NCBI GenBank assembly: GCA_913055695.1
Contig: CAJXKF010000006.1
Coordinates: forward strand, 62,001-126,000
Origin: an uncultured Methylophaga sp.
Lineage (GTDB): Bacteria > Pseudomonadota > Gammaproteobacteria > Nitrosococcales > Methylophagaceae
Length of the DNA: 64,000 nucleotides
Reading direction: 5' to 3'
The notes beneath the pieces were generated by a model. It did not search any database. It worked only from the letters and a program-made list of their open reading frames with translations, and was not told the origin of the DNA. Numbering within the stretch: position 1 is the stretch's first letter; each line of letters opens with the position of its first letter. Position numbers and translations under genes: made by a program. Shown one piece after another: positions 46,196 through 55,075 of this stretch.

Positions 46196-47215
46196 TTATG
46201 GCACGCGGTTACGCAGGGTAATGGTTTTGGAGAAAACCGATCGAAGCCGGCAATCTGCAGGAGTGATGGTATTGCCATCCAGCAGATAATCCTGAGGGCC
46301 ATCGACAGTCAGGTTATTTTCCTCACTGACCATGACCAGATCTATCGCAATACTGACGACCTGACTCCAGTCAGCCACAGCATTGGCACTGCGATAGGTA
46401 TCTGCCGATCCGTCTCCATCGTTGTCAATGCCATATTCCAGCTGTAGCGATTCGACGCCACTCACCAGTTCCTCGACGCTATTACTGCCTTGTTTCATAT
46501 ATAAAGCGGGAATGCCGTCAGCATTGTTACGCACATAAAAACTGGTGGTGAGAATACGGCTGATCCAGCCACCGGTATAGTTTTTACCCAGCGCTTTTGT
46601 CACATTTCCAGGAGAAGTGGTATTCCCCTCGTTATGAACAAGGTTGCCAGAAGTGTTGGGGTTTGCATTAGTAATCTGGAAGATCGCCGCCGATTCACAG
46701 TCGGTCACCATGACGATGTCGGACTGTTGAAGCAGATTGCCTGAAGCTACCTTGATCACAGCCGATCCGGGGGGCGTTCCGCCAGGATGCTGAGTAACAC
46801 GGATTTCCGGCTGGTTGATGGTTCTGACCGTAATTACATCACTGCCGGCAACCGGATTGCTGATACTGGCATCCAATGTCGGCGTCCAGAGGTTCGGCCC
46901 CGTGGCTTCGGCGCCTTGAATGGGCACGGTGAAATTCCACAGATAATCATTCGGCGTATTCAGCGTATTGTTGACTTCGTTGTCCGCTATCTGAAAAGAG
47001 CCACAACCCTGGTAACCGACATGCAAGAGCTTGTCTGACAGCACATGCATTGCATAACGGCCATTTTCCTGAATATGTGCTTTGGCAGTCTGCACACGGT
47101 ACATCTGCCGGCTGGAAAGAAACACCTGGATCACCGCTGCAATCACAATCAGGCTGAGTAACAGCGAGATCATCAGTTCGATTAAAGACAGGCCCTGCTG
47201 CTTTTTAAAACTCAC
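46196..47215 (-). CDS. pilW: Minor pilin PilW
   Basis: A 339-residue minor pilin with the prepilin site QGLSLIELMISLLLSLIVIAAVIQVFLSS. The large C-terminal domain is typical of PilW, the biggest minor pilin. It belongs to the tip-priming complex with PilV, PilX, PilE and FimT/FimU. It overlaps pilV by 4 bases. Confidence 0.93.
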   Translation of the reverse strand: MSFKKQQGLSLIELMISLLLSLIVIAAVIQVFLSSRQMYRVQTAKAHIQENGRYAMHVLSDKLLHVGYQGCGSFQIADNEVNNTLNTPNDYLWNFTVPIQGAEATGPNLWTPTLDASISNPVAGSDVITVRTINQPEIRVTQHPGGTPPGSAVIKVASGNLLQQSDIVMVTDCESAAIFQITNANPNTSGNLVHNEGNTTSPGNVTKALGKNYTGGWISRILTTSFYVRNNADGIPALYMKQGSNSVEELVSGVESLQLEYGIDNDGDGSADTYRSANAVADWSQVVSIAIDLVMVSEENNLTVDGPQDYLLDGNTITPADCRLRSVFSKTITLRNRVP

Positions 47216-47661
47216 TGAACCGCCCCTGCATAGACATAACTTGTTGTGCCAAGGGCATTATCATCCTGCATTTCAGTCCAGCTGATGGTGATGTCACAGA
47301 CAAACTCGGTATTGGCAGCAAAAGCAGGGCATACGATGCTGGCATCACCCTGAGGCAACGCATTGTTAACCCTGGTCAGCCATTCAGCCAGATCAGTCTC
47401 TGCCACGTTGCTGGGCGAGGCAGGTGGAACACTGTTGAGCGCCAGCGCATAGGCGCCGTTCTGTGCCGCCTGCTGGTTGGCGCGCATTCTGTCGAACATA
47501 TTGGTAGCCAGTGTGGTGGCCTGACTGCGGAATTCAGCGCTCTGATTTACTTTCATTGAGGTGACATGCAGGTGTGCCATGCCCAGCATGCCAATGGCCA
47601 GCACCAGCACGGCGATCATGACTTCCAGTAGCGTAAACCCCTGCACTTGTTTCACGGGCAT
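47212..47661 (-). CDS. pilV: Minor pilin PilV
   Basis: A 149-residue minor pilin with QGFTLLEVMIAVLVLAIGMLGMAHLH after a seven-residue leader, the PilV hallmark. Its start overlaps the fimT end by 10 bases and its end overlaps pilW. Confidence 0.93.
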   Translation of the reverse strand: MPVKQVQGFTLLEVMIAVLVLAIGMLGMAHLHVTSMKVNQSAEFRSQATTLATNMFDRMRANQQAAQNGAYALALNSVPPASPSNVAETDLAEWLTRVNNALPQGDASIVCPAFAANTEFVCDITISWTEMQDDNALGTTSYVYAGAVQ

Positions 47662-48185
47662 GCAGCCACCTGGTCACTAATTGATGCGCGGCCGGTGTTA
47701 TTGACAGTGATGGCACGAGCCCGATTCACATTATTGCCGGCACACAGTGTAAAGGTGTCATTGCCGAGGCCTGCTGAACTGGCAGGATAGCCGCTGGGCA
47801 TATAGGCCAGCCAGGTCTGGTAATTATTACCGCTGGTCAGGGTATAGTTGCCATCCAACGGTTCATGCACCCGCAGCAGGGTATCGCTGCCATTATCCCA
47901 TTGGCCGTCACCATCGATATCAGCAAAAATCTGCCAGCCACTGGTCCAGTTACTATTGATATTGGAGGTACTTCTGATCGAGACCTGCACGCCCCGGCGA
48001 ATCGCCTCGCTTCTGGCGTAATAGAGCTGACTGAGGATCTCATTAGCCTGGGTGGTCAGCCGGTGATTGCGGATCATCTCCGCGAAGCTGGGAGCTGCCA
48101 GGGCAGAAATGATGGCAGCAATGCTTAAAACCACAATCAATTCTATTAAAGTAAAACCTCGTAAAAGCTGTTTCCTACAGCTCAT
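47652..48185 (-). CDS. fimT: Pilin-like protein FimT/FimU (GspH family)
   Basis: A 177-residue type IV pilin-like protein with RGFTLIELIVVLSIAAIISALAAPSFAEM and the GspH/FimT pattern NEILSQLYYARSEAIRRGVQVSI. It is the first gene of the leftward minor-pilin operon, where Pseudomonas has fimU or fimT; the two are hard to separate by eye. It is divergent from flgB. Confidence 0.88.
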   Translation of the reverse strand: MSCRKQLLRGFTLIELIVVLSIAAIISALAAPSFAEMIRNHRLTTQANEILSQLYYARSEAIRRGVQVSIRSTSNINSNWTSGWQIFADIDGDGQWDNGSDTLLRVHEPLDGNYTLTSGNNYQTWLAYMPSGYPASSAGLGNDTFTLCAGNNVNRARAITVNNTGRASISDQVAACP

Positions 48186-48215
48186 AGGTACTCCCGTCGC
48201 CTTCTACCCAATGAA

Positions 48216-48244
48216 TAGTCAGCCAATTCTAAGTTCATTGTCAA
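48216..48244 (-). promoter_or_regulatory. Candidate sigma-70-type promoter of the minor-pilin operon
   Basis: Read leftward, TTGACA (48239-48244) is a perfect -35 box, followed after 17 bases by TGACTA (48216-48221), a poor -10. It lies about 30 bases before the fimT start. The -10 mismatch makes this moderate. Confidence 0.45.
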
Positions 48245-48399
48245 TCTTGATACTGAGCGAGCCCGTGACTGCCGTCTACCCCCTTGTGTGAGGGGAATGC
48301 ATGCCTGTTGCCGCCCGGAGCGGCAAGATATTGCCGATGCAGCGCCGGGCCTGTTGGTCAGAATGCTGAAATTCCAGTAAACACAGCCCTCTGCAAATC

Positions 48400-48415
48400 T
48401 GGCACGCAAACTGCT
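48400..48415 (+). promoter_or_regulatory. Sigma-54 promoter of flgB
   Basis: TGGCACGCAAACTGCT: a perfect -24 element TGGCACG, and GG to GC separated by 10 bases, with CTGCT in place of TTGCA. It ends 36 bases before the flgB start. Together with the pilus promoter it lies in the 266-base fimT-flgB interval, whose remaining bases include a small GCCGC/GCGGC inverted repeat near 48310. Confidence 0.8.
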
Positions 48416-48451
48416 AATTCTCAGCTGAAGAAACCGTTTGTGGAGTGTGAC

Positions 48452-48862
48452 ATGCCAATCAACTTTGATTCTGCCCTGGGAATTCATGCCGATGCACTGA
48501 AGGTCCGTTCGCAGCGCGCTGAATTGCTGGCAGCCAACCTGGCCAATGCCGATACCCCTAATTTCAAGGCGCAGGATATTGATTTCAGGGCGGCTTTGAA
48601 TAACGCCATGGATAGCGGCAATCCGTCGATGATGAAAACCACGCATCAGAATCATATCCCATTTACCGGCGGTGCTGGCAGTGAAGGTTTGATGGCACCA
48701 GTACAGTTCCGGATGTCGATGCAGGATTCGCTGGATGGCAATACCGTGGATGAGCAGGTGGAACAGGCACAATTCATGCAAAACGCAGTTCAGTATCAGG
48801 CCAGCCTGGAATTTCTGGGTGGCAAGTTCAGCAGCCTGACCAAGGCATTGAAGGGGCAATAA
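48452..48862 (+). CDS. flgB: Flagellar proximal rod protein FlgB
   Basis: A 136-residue rod protein. The start at 48452 has GGAG six bases upstream and gives MPINFDSALGIHADAL; an in-frame ATG at 48284 was rejected as it lies upstream of the promoter. The axial-protein motif LLAANLANADTPNFKAQDIDF and the C-terminal helix (DEQVEQAQFMQNAVQYQASLEFL) are present. FlgB is exported by the flagellar type III system and forms the base of the rod. No flgA or flgM precedes it here. Confidence 0.96.
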   Translation: MPINFDSALGIHADALKVRSQRAELLAANLANADTPNFKAQDIDFRAALNNAMDSGNPSMMKTTHQNHIPFTGGAGSEGLMAPVQFRMSMQDSLDGNTVDEQVEQAQFMQNAVQYQASLEFLGGKFSSLTKALKGQ

Positions 48863-48864
48863 TC

Positions 48865-49281
48865 ATGTCGTTATTTAATATCTTTGATATTGCTGGTACC
48901 GGGATGAGCGCGCAGTCACTGCGACTCAACACCACCGCCAGTAACCTTGCCAACGCCGACAGCGTCAGCAGCAGCGTTAATGAAGTGTATCGAGCCCGTC
49001 AGCCCATTTTTTCCGCCGTGCTGGATGAAGCACAGCAAGGTTACAAAAAAGGGTCGGTACAGGTACACGGTGTGACTGAGAGTCAGGCGCCGGTCAGAAG
49101 CGAATACAACCCGACCCATCCACTGGCGAATGAAGAGGGTTATGTGTTCCATTCCAATGTGGATCCCATCAGTGAGATGGCCAATATGATGTCGGCCTCG
49201 CGTTCTTATCAGAACAATGTCGAGATCGCCAACACCTCCAAACAACTCCTGCTGCGCACCCTGCAGCTGGGGCGGTCATAA
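48865..49281 (+). CDS. flgC: Flagellar proximal rod protein FlgC
   Basis: A 138-residue rod protein, normal length, with FDIAGTGMSAQSLRLNTTASNLANADS at the N-terminus and a C-terminal coiled helix (MANMMSASRSYQNNVEIANTSKQLLLRTLQLG). It follows flgB by 2 bases. Confidence 0.97.
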   Translation: MSLFNIFDIAGTGMSAQSLRLNTTASNLANADSVSSSVNEVYRARQPIFSAVLDEAQQGYKKGSVQVHGVTESQAPVRSEYNPTHPLANEEGYVFHSNVDPISEMANMMSASRSYQNNVEIANTSKQLLLRTLQLGRS

Positions 49282-49299
49282 GCACAGGAGTAATGAATC

Positions 49300-49977
49300 A
49301 TGGCAGTGAACGGAGTAGGCGATAACCCCTATGCCTTTCTTAACGGTCAGACATCCGGCAGCAGTGAATCCAAAGATACCGGTCAACTGGCTCTGGAAGA
49401 TTTCATGTCGCTGATGACTACCCAGCTGAAAAATCAGGACCCGCTGAAACCGATGGAAAGTGGCGATTTTCTGGGACAGATAGCTTCTTTCGGTACCGTC
49501 AGTGGTATTGCCGATTTGCAGGATTCCTTCTCCAGCTTTGCCAAGGCGATGCAGTCCGATCAGGCGCTGCAGGGCTCTTCACTGGTGGGGCGTTCGGTAC
49601 TGGTGCCATCTTCCATTGGCTATATGACTCCGGATAGCGGCCTGACCGGTCAGATTAATGTGGCTGAGCCGGTCACTGATTTGAAAGTGAAGGTCTACAA
49701 CGAAGCCGGGGTGGTAGTGAAAACTATAGAGATGGGCGGTGCATCCGGCTATACCAACTTCACTTGGGATGGTTTCGGTGATGACGGCAAGGCGATGCCG
49801 GAAGGTATTTATCAATTCAAGGCAACCGGTACGGTCAACGGTGAAAACACCGCTTTTGCCACCGCCACCATTGCCAAAGTATCCAGTGTTCTGGTGGGCT
49901 CAGGCAGCCAGGGTTTGACAGTGAATCTCGCAGGCATCGGTTCAGTACCGTTCAGCGAAGTACAAGAAATTATCTAA
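49300..49977 (+). CDS. flgD: Flagellar hook assembly scaffold FlgD
   Basis: A 225-residue hook cap. The N-terminal part DFMSLMTTQLKNQDPLKPMESGDFLGQIASF is the exported, conserved region. The C-terminal FlgD Ig-like and Tudor-like domains (VKVYNEAGVVVKT, FTWDGFGDDGKAMPEGIYQFKA) follow. It caps the growing hook while FlgE assembles and is then replaced by FlgK. It lies 18 bases after flgC. Confidence 0.96.
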   Translation: MAVNGVGDNPYAFLNGQTSGSSESKDTGQLALEDFMSLMTTQLKNQDPLKPMESGDFLGQIASFGTVSGIADLQDSFSSFAKAMQSDQALQGSSLVGRSVLVPSSIGYMTPDSGLTGQINVAEPVTDLKVKVYNEAGVVVKTIEMGGASGYTNFTWDGFGDDGKAMPEGIYQFKATGTVNGENTAFATATIAKVSSVLVGSGSQGLTVNLAGIGSVPFSEVQEII

Positions 49978-49990
49978 GGAGGACATCTTT

Positions 49991-51346
49991 ATGTCTTTTA
50001 GCACAGCTTTAAGCGGTTTGAACGCAGCGACAGCAGACCTCAATGTTAAATCCAATAACATTGCCAACGTCAACACGACCGGTTTTAAACAGTCCCGTGC
50101 TGAGTTCGGTGATGTTTTCGCAGTCTCGGCCTTCGGCACCACCAGCAGCACCGCCATCGGTAATGGCGCCGTACTGCAGAAAGTGGCACAGCAGTTCAGT
50201 CAGGGCAACCTGGAATTCACTGACAATGCGCTTGATCTCGCGATCAGCGGTGAAGGCTTTTTTGCTATGGCGCCGGAACTCAATAGTGGCGAAGTGATTT
50301 ATACCCGTGCCGGTGAGTTCGGGGTCAATAAAGATGGTTATATCGTCTCCAATGAAGGCTGGTATCTGCGCGCATTCCCGGTCGACAGTGATGGCCAGAT
50401 TTCTGCCACCAGTATGAATGCGACCGGTCCTATTCAGCTGCCACCCTCGGTGGGCGCACCTGAAGCCACGAGCAACCTGAGCATAGCCACCAATCTGCCT
50501 TCAACCTCTCCCGGCATCGATGATGGCGCCGGTGGTCTGCTGGCAATCAACCCGAACGATCCGGACTCCTACAGCTTCTCTACCTCAGCCACAGTCTATG
50601 ATTCGCTGGGTAATGAGCATGTGGTGACCACCTATTATCAACACATCGATTCCAATGCTGATGATGGCAGTGGCCCGGTTGGTGATAACCAGTGGCAGAT
50701 GGCGGCTTATATTGATGGCAGTGAAGTCAAAGGCGGTACACCGGGTACCCCATTTGCGCTGGAAACGGACGTACGCATTAGTTTTAATGCTGATGGCACG
50801 CTGGATACAGTCGATGCGGATCCGACTACGACCGGGACACTGGAGCCCATCACACTGAGTTTCACTGATACCACTACTTCCGAATGGGCCAGCGGTGCCG
50901 AAACTCAAAGTATCACCTTGTCACTGAACGGTTCTACCCAGAACTCCGGTGCTTTTAATGTGGGTGCACTGACCGTAAACGGCTTCCCGACTGGTCGTCT
51001 GACCGGCGTTGATGTCAGTGAGGAAGGTCTGATTCGTGCCACTTACAGTAACGGCCAGGCAGTACCTATCGGCAAAATTGCTCTGGGTGATTTTGCCAAC
51101 CCGCAGGCACTGAACAAAATCGGCAGCACTGCCTGGAAAGAAACCACTGATTCTGGTCCCGTTATTGCCGGTGAAGCTTCTACAGGCAGCTTCGGTGAAG
51201 TTCAAGCCGGCGCATTGGAAACCTCGAATGTGGATTTGACCAAGGAACTCGTCGGCCTGATCACCGCCCAGCGTAACTTCCAGGCCAACTCGAAAGCGAT
51301 CGAGACCAATAACGCCATTACCCAGACCATTATCAACCTGCGTTAA
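49991..51346 (+). CDS. flgE: Flagellar hook protein FlgE
   Basis: A 451-residue hook protein with [33 protein letters not shown] and the C-terminal pattern [33 protein letters not shown]. The middle is a longer surface domain than in E. coli FlgE (402 residues). A very strong Shine-Dalgarno (AAGGAGGA, 49976-49983) fits the high output required for hook. A terminator follows it, closing the flgBCDE unit. Confidence 0.97.
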   Translation: MSFSTALSGLNAATADLNVKSNNIANVNTTGFKQSRAEFGDVFAVSAFGTTSSTAIGNGAVLQKVAQQFSQGNLEFTDNALDLAISGEGFFAMAPELNSGEVIYTRAGEFGVNKDGYIVSNEGWYLRAFPVDSDGQISATSMNATGPIQLPPSVGAPEATSNLSIATNLPSTSPGIDDGAGGLLAINPNDPDSYSFSTSATVYDSLGNEHVVTTYYQHIDSNADDGSGPVGDNQWQMAAYIDGSEVKGGTPGTPFALETDVRISFNADGTLDTVDADPTTTGTLEPITLSFTDTTTSEWASGAETQSITLSLNGSTQNSGAFNVGALTVNGFPTGRLTGVDVSEEGLIRATYSNGQAVPIGKIALGDFANPQALNKIGSTAWKETTDSGPVIAGEASTGSFGEVQAGALETSNVDLTKELVGLITAQRNFQANSKAIETNNAITQTIINLR

Positions 51347-51358
51347 GTTCGACTTTAA

Positions 51359-51387
51359 CCCCACTCAAATTTTTGAGTGGGGTTTTT
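51359..51387 (+). terminator. Terminator after flgE
   Basis: CCCCACTCAAA and TTTGAGTGGGG pair as an 11-bp stem, followed by TTTTT. It separates flgBCDE from flgFG. Confidence 0.88.
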
Positions 51388-51393
51388 GCAAAC

Positions 51394-51409
51394 TGGAACG
51401 AAAACTGCT
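51394..51409 (+). promoter_or_regulatory. Sigma-54-type promoter of flgF
   Basis: TGGAACGAAAACTGCT keeps GG-N10-GC spacing with two changes from TGGCACG-N4-TTGCW. It starts directly after the flgE terminator and 60 bases before flgF. Confidence 0.65.
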
Positions 51410-51468
51410 TCATATTTTTCAGACCCTTTTTTTGACTGCCAGTCTTTTCGTTATCAGAGGCAATTGCT

Positions 51469-52212
51469 ATGGACCGTAGTCTTTTTATCGCCATGAACGC
51501 CGCCCAGCAGACCATGCAGGCGCAGGCGACCAATGCCAATAATCTGGCCAACATCAATACCACCGGTTTCCGTGCCGATTTTGAACAGTTCCGCAGTATG
51601 CCGGTATTTGGTGAAGGCTTGCCGACCCGTGTTTATTCGATGACCGAAAGGCCCGGCACCGATTATCAGCAGGGGTCAGTCCAGTCGACCGGGCGCGAAC
51701 TCGATATCTCGGTTCAGGGTGAAGGCTTTATTGCCGTGCAGGGCAAAGATGGTCGTGAAGGTTATACCCGCGCCGGTGACCTGCAGATCACCGAAACCGG
51801 CCAGTTAGTGACCGGTACCGGCCTTGCTGTCATGGGCGAGGGCGGACCGATTGCGATTCCGCCGGCAGAAAAAGTCGAAATCGGCAGTGACGGCACAATC
51901 TCTATCCGGCCTGTCGGTGAAGCCGCCAACGCGCTGGCCGTGCTGGACCGAATCAAACTGGTGAAACCGGATCTGCAACAGGTGTTTAAAGACACTGATG
52001 GTTTGCTAAGGATGCGCGATGGCGGTGATGCCCCGCTGGATGCGACTGTGACCGTTTCTTCCGGTACTTTGGAAAGCAGTAACGTCAACGCGGTTGGCGC
52101 CCTGGTCAAGATGATTGAGCTGCAGCGGCAATACGAAATGCAGGTCAAGATGATGAAAACCACGCAGGAAAACAGCGCCGCCTCGGCACGTTTAATGCAA
52201 ATGAATGGTTAA
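51469..52212 (+). CDS. flgF: Flagellar distal rod protein FlgF
   Basis: A 247-residue rod protein: MDRSLFIAMNAAQQTMQAQATNANNLANINTTGFRAD at the N-terminus, and SSNVNAVGALVKMIELQRQYEMQVKMMKTTQ at the C-terminus. Length agrees with the family (about 250). It forms the distal rod with FlgG, 48 bases downstream. Confidence 0.96.
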   Translation: MDRSLFIAMNAAQQTMQAQATNANNLANINTTGFRADFEQFRSMPVFGEGLPTRVYSMTERPGTDYQQGSVQSTGRELDISVQGEGFIAVQGKDGREGYTRAGDLQITETGQLVTGTGLAVMGEGGPIAIPPAEKVEIGSDGTISIRPVGEAANALAVLDRIKLVKPDLQQVFKDTDGLLRMRDGGDAPLDATVTVSSGTLESSNVNAVGALVKMIELQRQYEMQVKMMKTTQENSAASARLMQMNG

Positions 52213-52260
52213 GCACACAGGCGGCAATTTTTACCGCCCGGTGAGAGTAGGAGTTAAATT

Positions 52261-53046
52261 ATGAATCAGGCTTTATGGATTGCAAAAACCGGCCTTGATG
52301 CCCAGCAAACCCGGATGTCAGTGATTTCCAATAACCTGGCAAACGTCAATACCACCGGTTTCAAACAGGACCGTGCGGTATTTGAAGATCTGCTGTATCA
52401 GACGATTCGTCAGCCCGGCGCCCAGTCTTCAGCCAGCACCCAACTGCCCTCCGGTTTGATGGTCGGCACCGGTGTTCGTACTGTGGCGACTGAGAAAGTG
52501 CATACCCAGGGCAATATTCAGCAGACCCAGAATGCACTGGATATCGCGATTCAGGGACGTGGCTTTTTCCAGATCCTGATGCCGGACGGCACTATTTCTT
52601 ATACCCGTGATGGTACTTTCCAACTGGATAATACCGGTCAGGTGGTGATGTCGAACGGCTATCCGCTTGAGCCAGGCATTACCATTCCGGAAGACGCCCA
52701 GAGCATTACCATTGGTTCAGACGGGACAGTCAGCGTGCTGCAGGCGGGTGATTCCGAACCGACGATTGTGGGTAATCTGGATCTGGCCGATTTTGTGAAC
52801 CCGACCGGGTTGCAACCGATCGGTGAAAACCTGTTCAGAGAATCCGGTGCCAGCGGTCCGCCGATTCTGGGTACACCTGGTCTGGATGGCTTTGGTACAA
52901 CGGTTGGCGGTGCTTTGGAAACTTCTAACGTCAATGTGGTGACAGAACTAATAAACATGATCGAAACCCAGAGAGCTTACGAGATGAACTCAAAAGCGAT
53001 CTCGACTTCCGATCAGATGTTGCAATACGCTAGTCAGAATCTTTAA
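52261..53046 (+). CDS. flgG: Flagellar distal rod protein FlgG
   Basis: A 261-residue distal rod protein, nearly the canonical 260. It shows [47 protein letters not shown] and the C-terminal [35 protein letters not shown]. It is preceded by GAGAGTAGGAG and followed by a strong terminator. Confidence 0.98.
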   Translation: MNQALWIAKTGLDAQQTRMSVISNNLANVNTTGFKQDRAVFEDLLYQTIRQPGAQSSASTQLPSGLMVGTGVRTVATEKVHTQGNIQQTQNALDIAIQGRGFFQILMPDGTISYTRDGTFQLDNTGQVVMSNGYPLEPGITIPEDAQSITIGSDGTVSVLQAGDSEPTIVGNLDLADFVNPTGLQPIGENLFRESGASGPPILGTPGLDGFGTTVGGALETSNVNVVTELINMIETQRAYEMNSKAISTSDQMLQYASQNL

Positions 53047-53060
53047 TTTCTCTCTTGTTT

Positions 53061-53089
53061 AAGCCGGCCATTCTTGGCCGGCTTTTTTT
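53061..53089 (+). terminator. Terminator after flgG
   Basis: AAGCCGGCCA-ttct-TGGCCGGCTT forms a 10-bp stem, followed by TTTTT. It closes the flgFG unit. Confidence 0.9.
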
Positions 53090-53213
53090 ATTTCCTAAGG
53101 GCTGGTTTGACTGCACCTGCATCGATGCTGGTGGCTATATTTTAGTACCAGCAAGACGGAAATAGCGCCTTGTAGTGATCTACACCGCGATTGAAACCCT
53201 TCCTGCCAAGTTC

Positions 53214-53229
53214 TGGCACAAAGTCTGCA
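53214..53229 (+). promoter_or_regulatory. Sigma-54 promoter of flgH
   Basis: TGGCACAAAGTCTGCA has TGGCAC, GG-N10-GC spacing and CTGCA (consensus TTGCA). It lies 38 bases before the flgH start. Confidence 0.78.
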
Positions 53230-53266
53230 AGCATCTCTCTGCAAAGCTTTTTTGTGGAGAGTCATA

Positions 53267-53971
53267 ATGAAAATTACGGTGCCATTTATATTGTTGTCTG
53301 CCGCGCTGATTGCCGGCTGTAACAGCAATACCGTCAAGCGCGACCCGGCTTATGCCGCCGTGCGTCCGGTACCGACACAGCAAGAAGAACGAAATGACGG
53401 TGCGATTTTTGACGCCCGTAACAATATCGCGCTGTTCGAAGATTACCGTGCCCGTCGTGTCGGCGATATTTTGACGGTCCGCCTCGAAGAGCAGACCGAT
53501 GCTGAAAAAGAGACCGAAACCACGGTCAACAAGAGTAACAGCACTAGTATTGATAACCCCACCCTCTTTGGCGCCAGCCCGCAGTTCAGCCTGCCCAGCC
53601 AGTTACCACTGGATAACACCAGCAATAATAACCTGGCATTCGGCATCGGTTCGGAAACCGATTTTGAAGGCGAAGGTGAAAGCGAACAGAACAACCTGCT
53701 TTCCGGTAATGTCAGCGTGTCCGTTGTTGAAGTGCTGGCCAACGGCAATATGGTCATCCGTGGTGAAAAAGTCATCACTATCAATCAGGGTAATGAATAT
53801 ATCCGTCTCTCCGGCATTGTCAGTCCGCGCGATATAGAGGCGGATAATTCCGTGTCGTCGGTAAGAATTGCCGATGCCCAGATTGCTTACGTTGGCGACG
53901 GTCCGACCAATGATGCCAATGTGATGGGCTGGCTCAGCCGCTTCTTTGTCAGCGCCCTGATGCCGTTCTGA
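53267..53971 (+). CDS. flgH: Flagellar L-ring lipoprotein FlgH
   Basis: A 234-residue outer-membrane lipoprotein. ATG 53267 has GGAGA six bases upstream and yields a signal peptide with lipobox LIAGC (Cys18); an in-frame TTG at 53252 was rejected. The L-ring pattern ([47 protein letters not shown]) is clear. It forms the outer-membrane bushing of the flagellum. Confidence 0.97.
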   Translation: MKITVPFILLSAALIAGCNSNTVKRDPAYAAVRPVPTQQEERNDGAIFDARNNIALFEDYRARRVGDILTVRLEEQTDAEKETETTVNKSNSTSIDNPTLFGASPQFSLPSQLPLDNTSNNNLAFGIGSETDFEGEGESEQNNLLSGNVSVSVVEVLANGNMVIRGEKVITINQGNEYIRLSGIVSPRDIEADNSVSSVRIADAQIAYVGDGPTNDANVMGWLSRFFVSALMPF

Positions 53972-53981
53972 GGATAAATGC

Positions 53982-55073
53982 ATGAATATCAAAATTGTAT
54001 TGGCGACTTTGCTTTTGATGGTCTCCGGTCTGGCTCAGGCGGAACGCGTCAAGGATCTGGCTTCCATTGCCGGCGTCCGATCTAACCAGTTGATTGGTTA
54101 CGGTCTGGTGGTCGGCCTTGACGGTAGTGGCGATAAAACCAAATTTACCGGTCAGAGTCTGCGTAATTTTCTGGTGGAAATGGGGATTAATATTCCGCCC
54201 GGTACTGATCCGAAAAGTAAGAATGTAGCAGCAGTCTCGGTACACGCCGATTTACCGCCGTTTGTAAAACCCGGCCAGACCATTGATATCACTGTCTCCT
54301 CTTTGGGCGATGCCAAAAGCCTGCGCGGTGGCAGCCTTTTGATGACGCCGTTGAAAGGTGCTGATGGCAATATCTATGCGATGGCGCAGGGTAATCTGGT
54401 GGTCGGTGGCTTTGGTGCAGATGCGGGTGACGGTTCACGGGTCACAGTGAATATTCCCAGTGCCGGCCGGGTGCCGAATGGGGCCACGGTCGAGCGTACC
54501 GTTAAAAATGCCTTTAATGTCGGCGATCACATCGTCCTGAATCTGCACCGGCCTGATTTCACTACCGCCAGTCGTCTGACCGATGCGATTAATCATACCC
54601 TGGGTAAAGGCACGGCCAATTCGGTGGATGCCTCTTCGATTAAAGTGAATGCGCCGCGCGATCCCAGTCAGCGTGTGCCTTTCCTGTCATTGGTAGAAAA
54701 CCTGGAATTGAATCCGGGTGAAGCGCCGGCGCGTGTCGTTGTGAACTCACGCAGTGGCACGGTGGTGATTGGCCAGCATGTCAGAGTAAGCCCTGCTGCG
54801 GTGACCCACGGTAATCTGTCTGTGACTATTTCCGCTAACCCCGAGGTCAGCCAGCCGAATCCGCTGTCACAGGGACAGACGGTGGTCACGCCCAATTATG
54901 ATATTGAAATCAGCGAAGAAGACAGCCGGATGTTTGTATTTGATCCGGGGGTGTCGCTGGATGAAATTGTCCGTGCAGTGAATCAGGTCGGTGCGGCGCC
55001 GGGTGACCTGGTCGCGATTCTGGAAGCGCTGAAACAGGCTGGTGCCCTAAGAGCTGAGTTGGTCGTTATTTAA
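53982..55073 (+). CDS. flgI: Flagellar P-ring protein FlgI
   Basis: A 363-residue periplasmic protein with signal peptide ([11 protein letters not shown]) and the P-ring motif [33 protein letters not shown]. The C-terminus ([41 protein letters not shown]) is complete. It assembles around the rod in the peptidoglycan layer. It lies 10 bases after flgH. Confidence 0.98.
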   Translation: MNIKIVLATLLLMVSGLAQAERVKDLASIAGVRSNQLIGYGLVVGLDGSGDKTKFTGQSLRNFLVEMGINIPPGTDPKSKNVAAVSVHADLPPFVKPGQTIDITVSSLGDAKSLRGGSLLMTPLKGADGNIYAMAQGNLVVGGFGADAGDGSRVTVNIPSAGRVPNGATVERTVKNAFNVGDHIVLNLHRPDFTTASRLTDAINHTLGKGTANSVDASSIKVNAPRDPSQRVPFLSLVENLELNPGEAPARVVVNSRSGTVVIGQHVRVSPAAVTHGNLSVTISANPEVSQPNPLSQGQTVVTPNYDIEISEEDSRMFVFDPGVSLDEIVRAVNQVGAAPGDLVAILEALKQAGALRAELVVI

Positions 55074-55075
55074 GC

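Noticed and set aside
48308-48325. GCCGC/GCGGC inverted repeat in the fimT-flgB interval as a terminator
   Set aside because: No T-run follows in either direction; it lies between divergent promoters where a terminator is not needed.
48284-48451. Longer start for FlgB
   Set aside because: It begins upstream of the sigma-54 promoter and yields a cysteine-rich segment foreign to FlgB.
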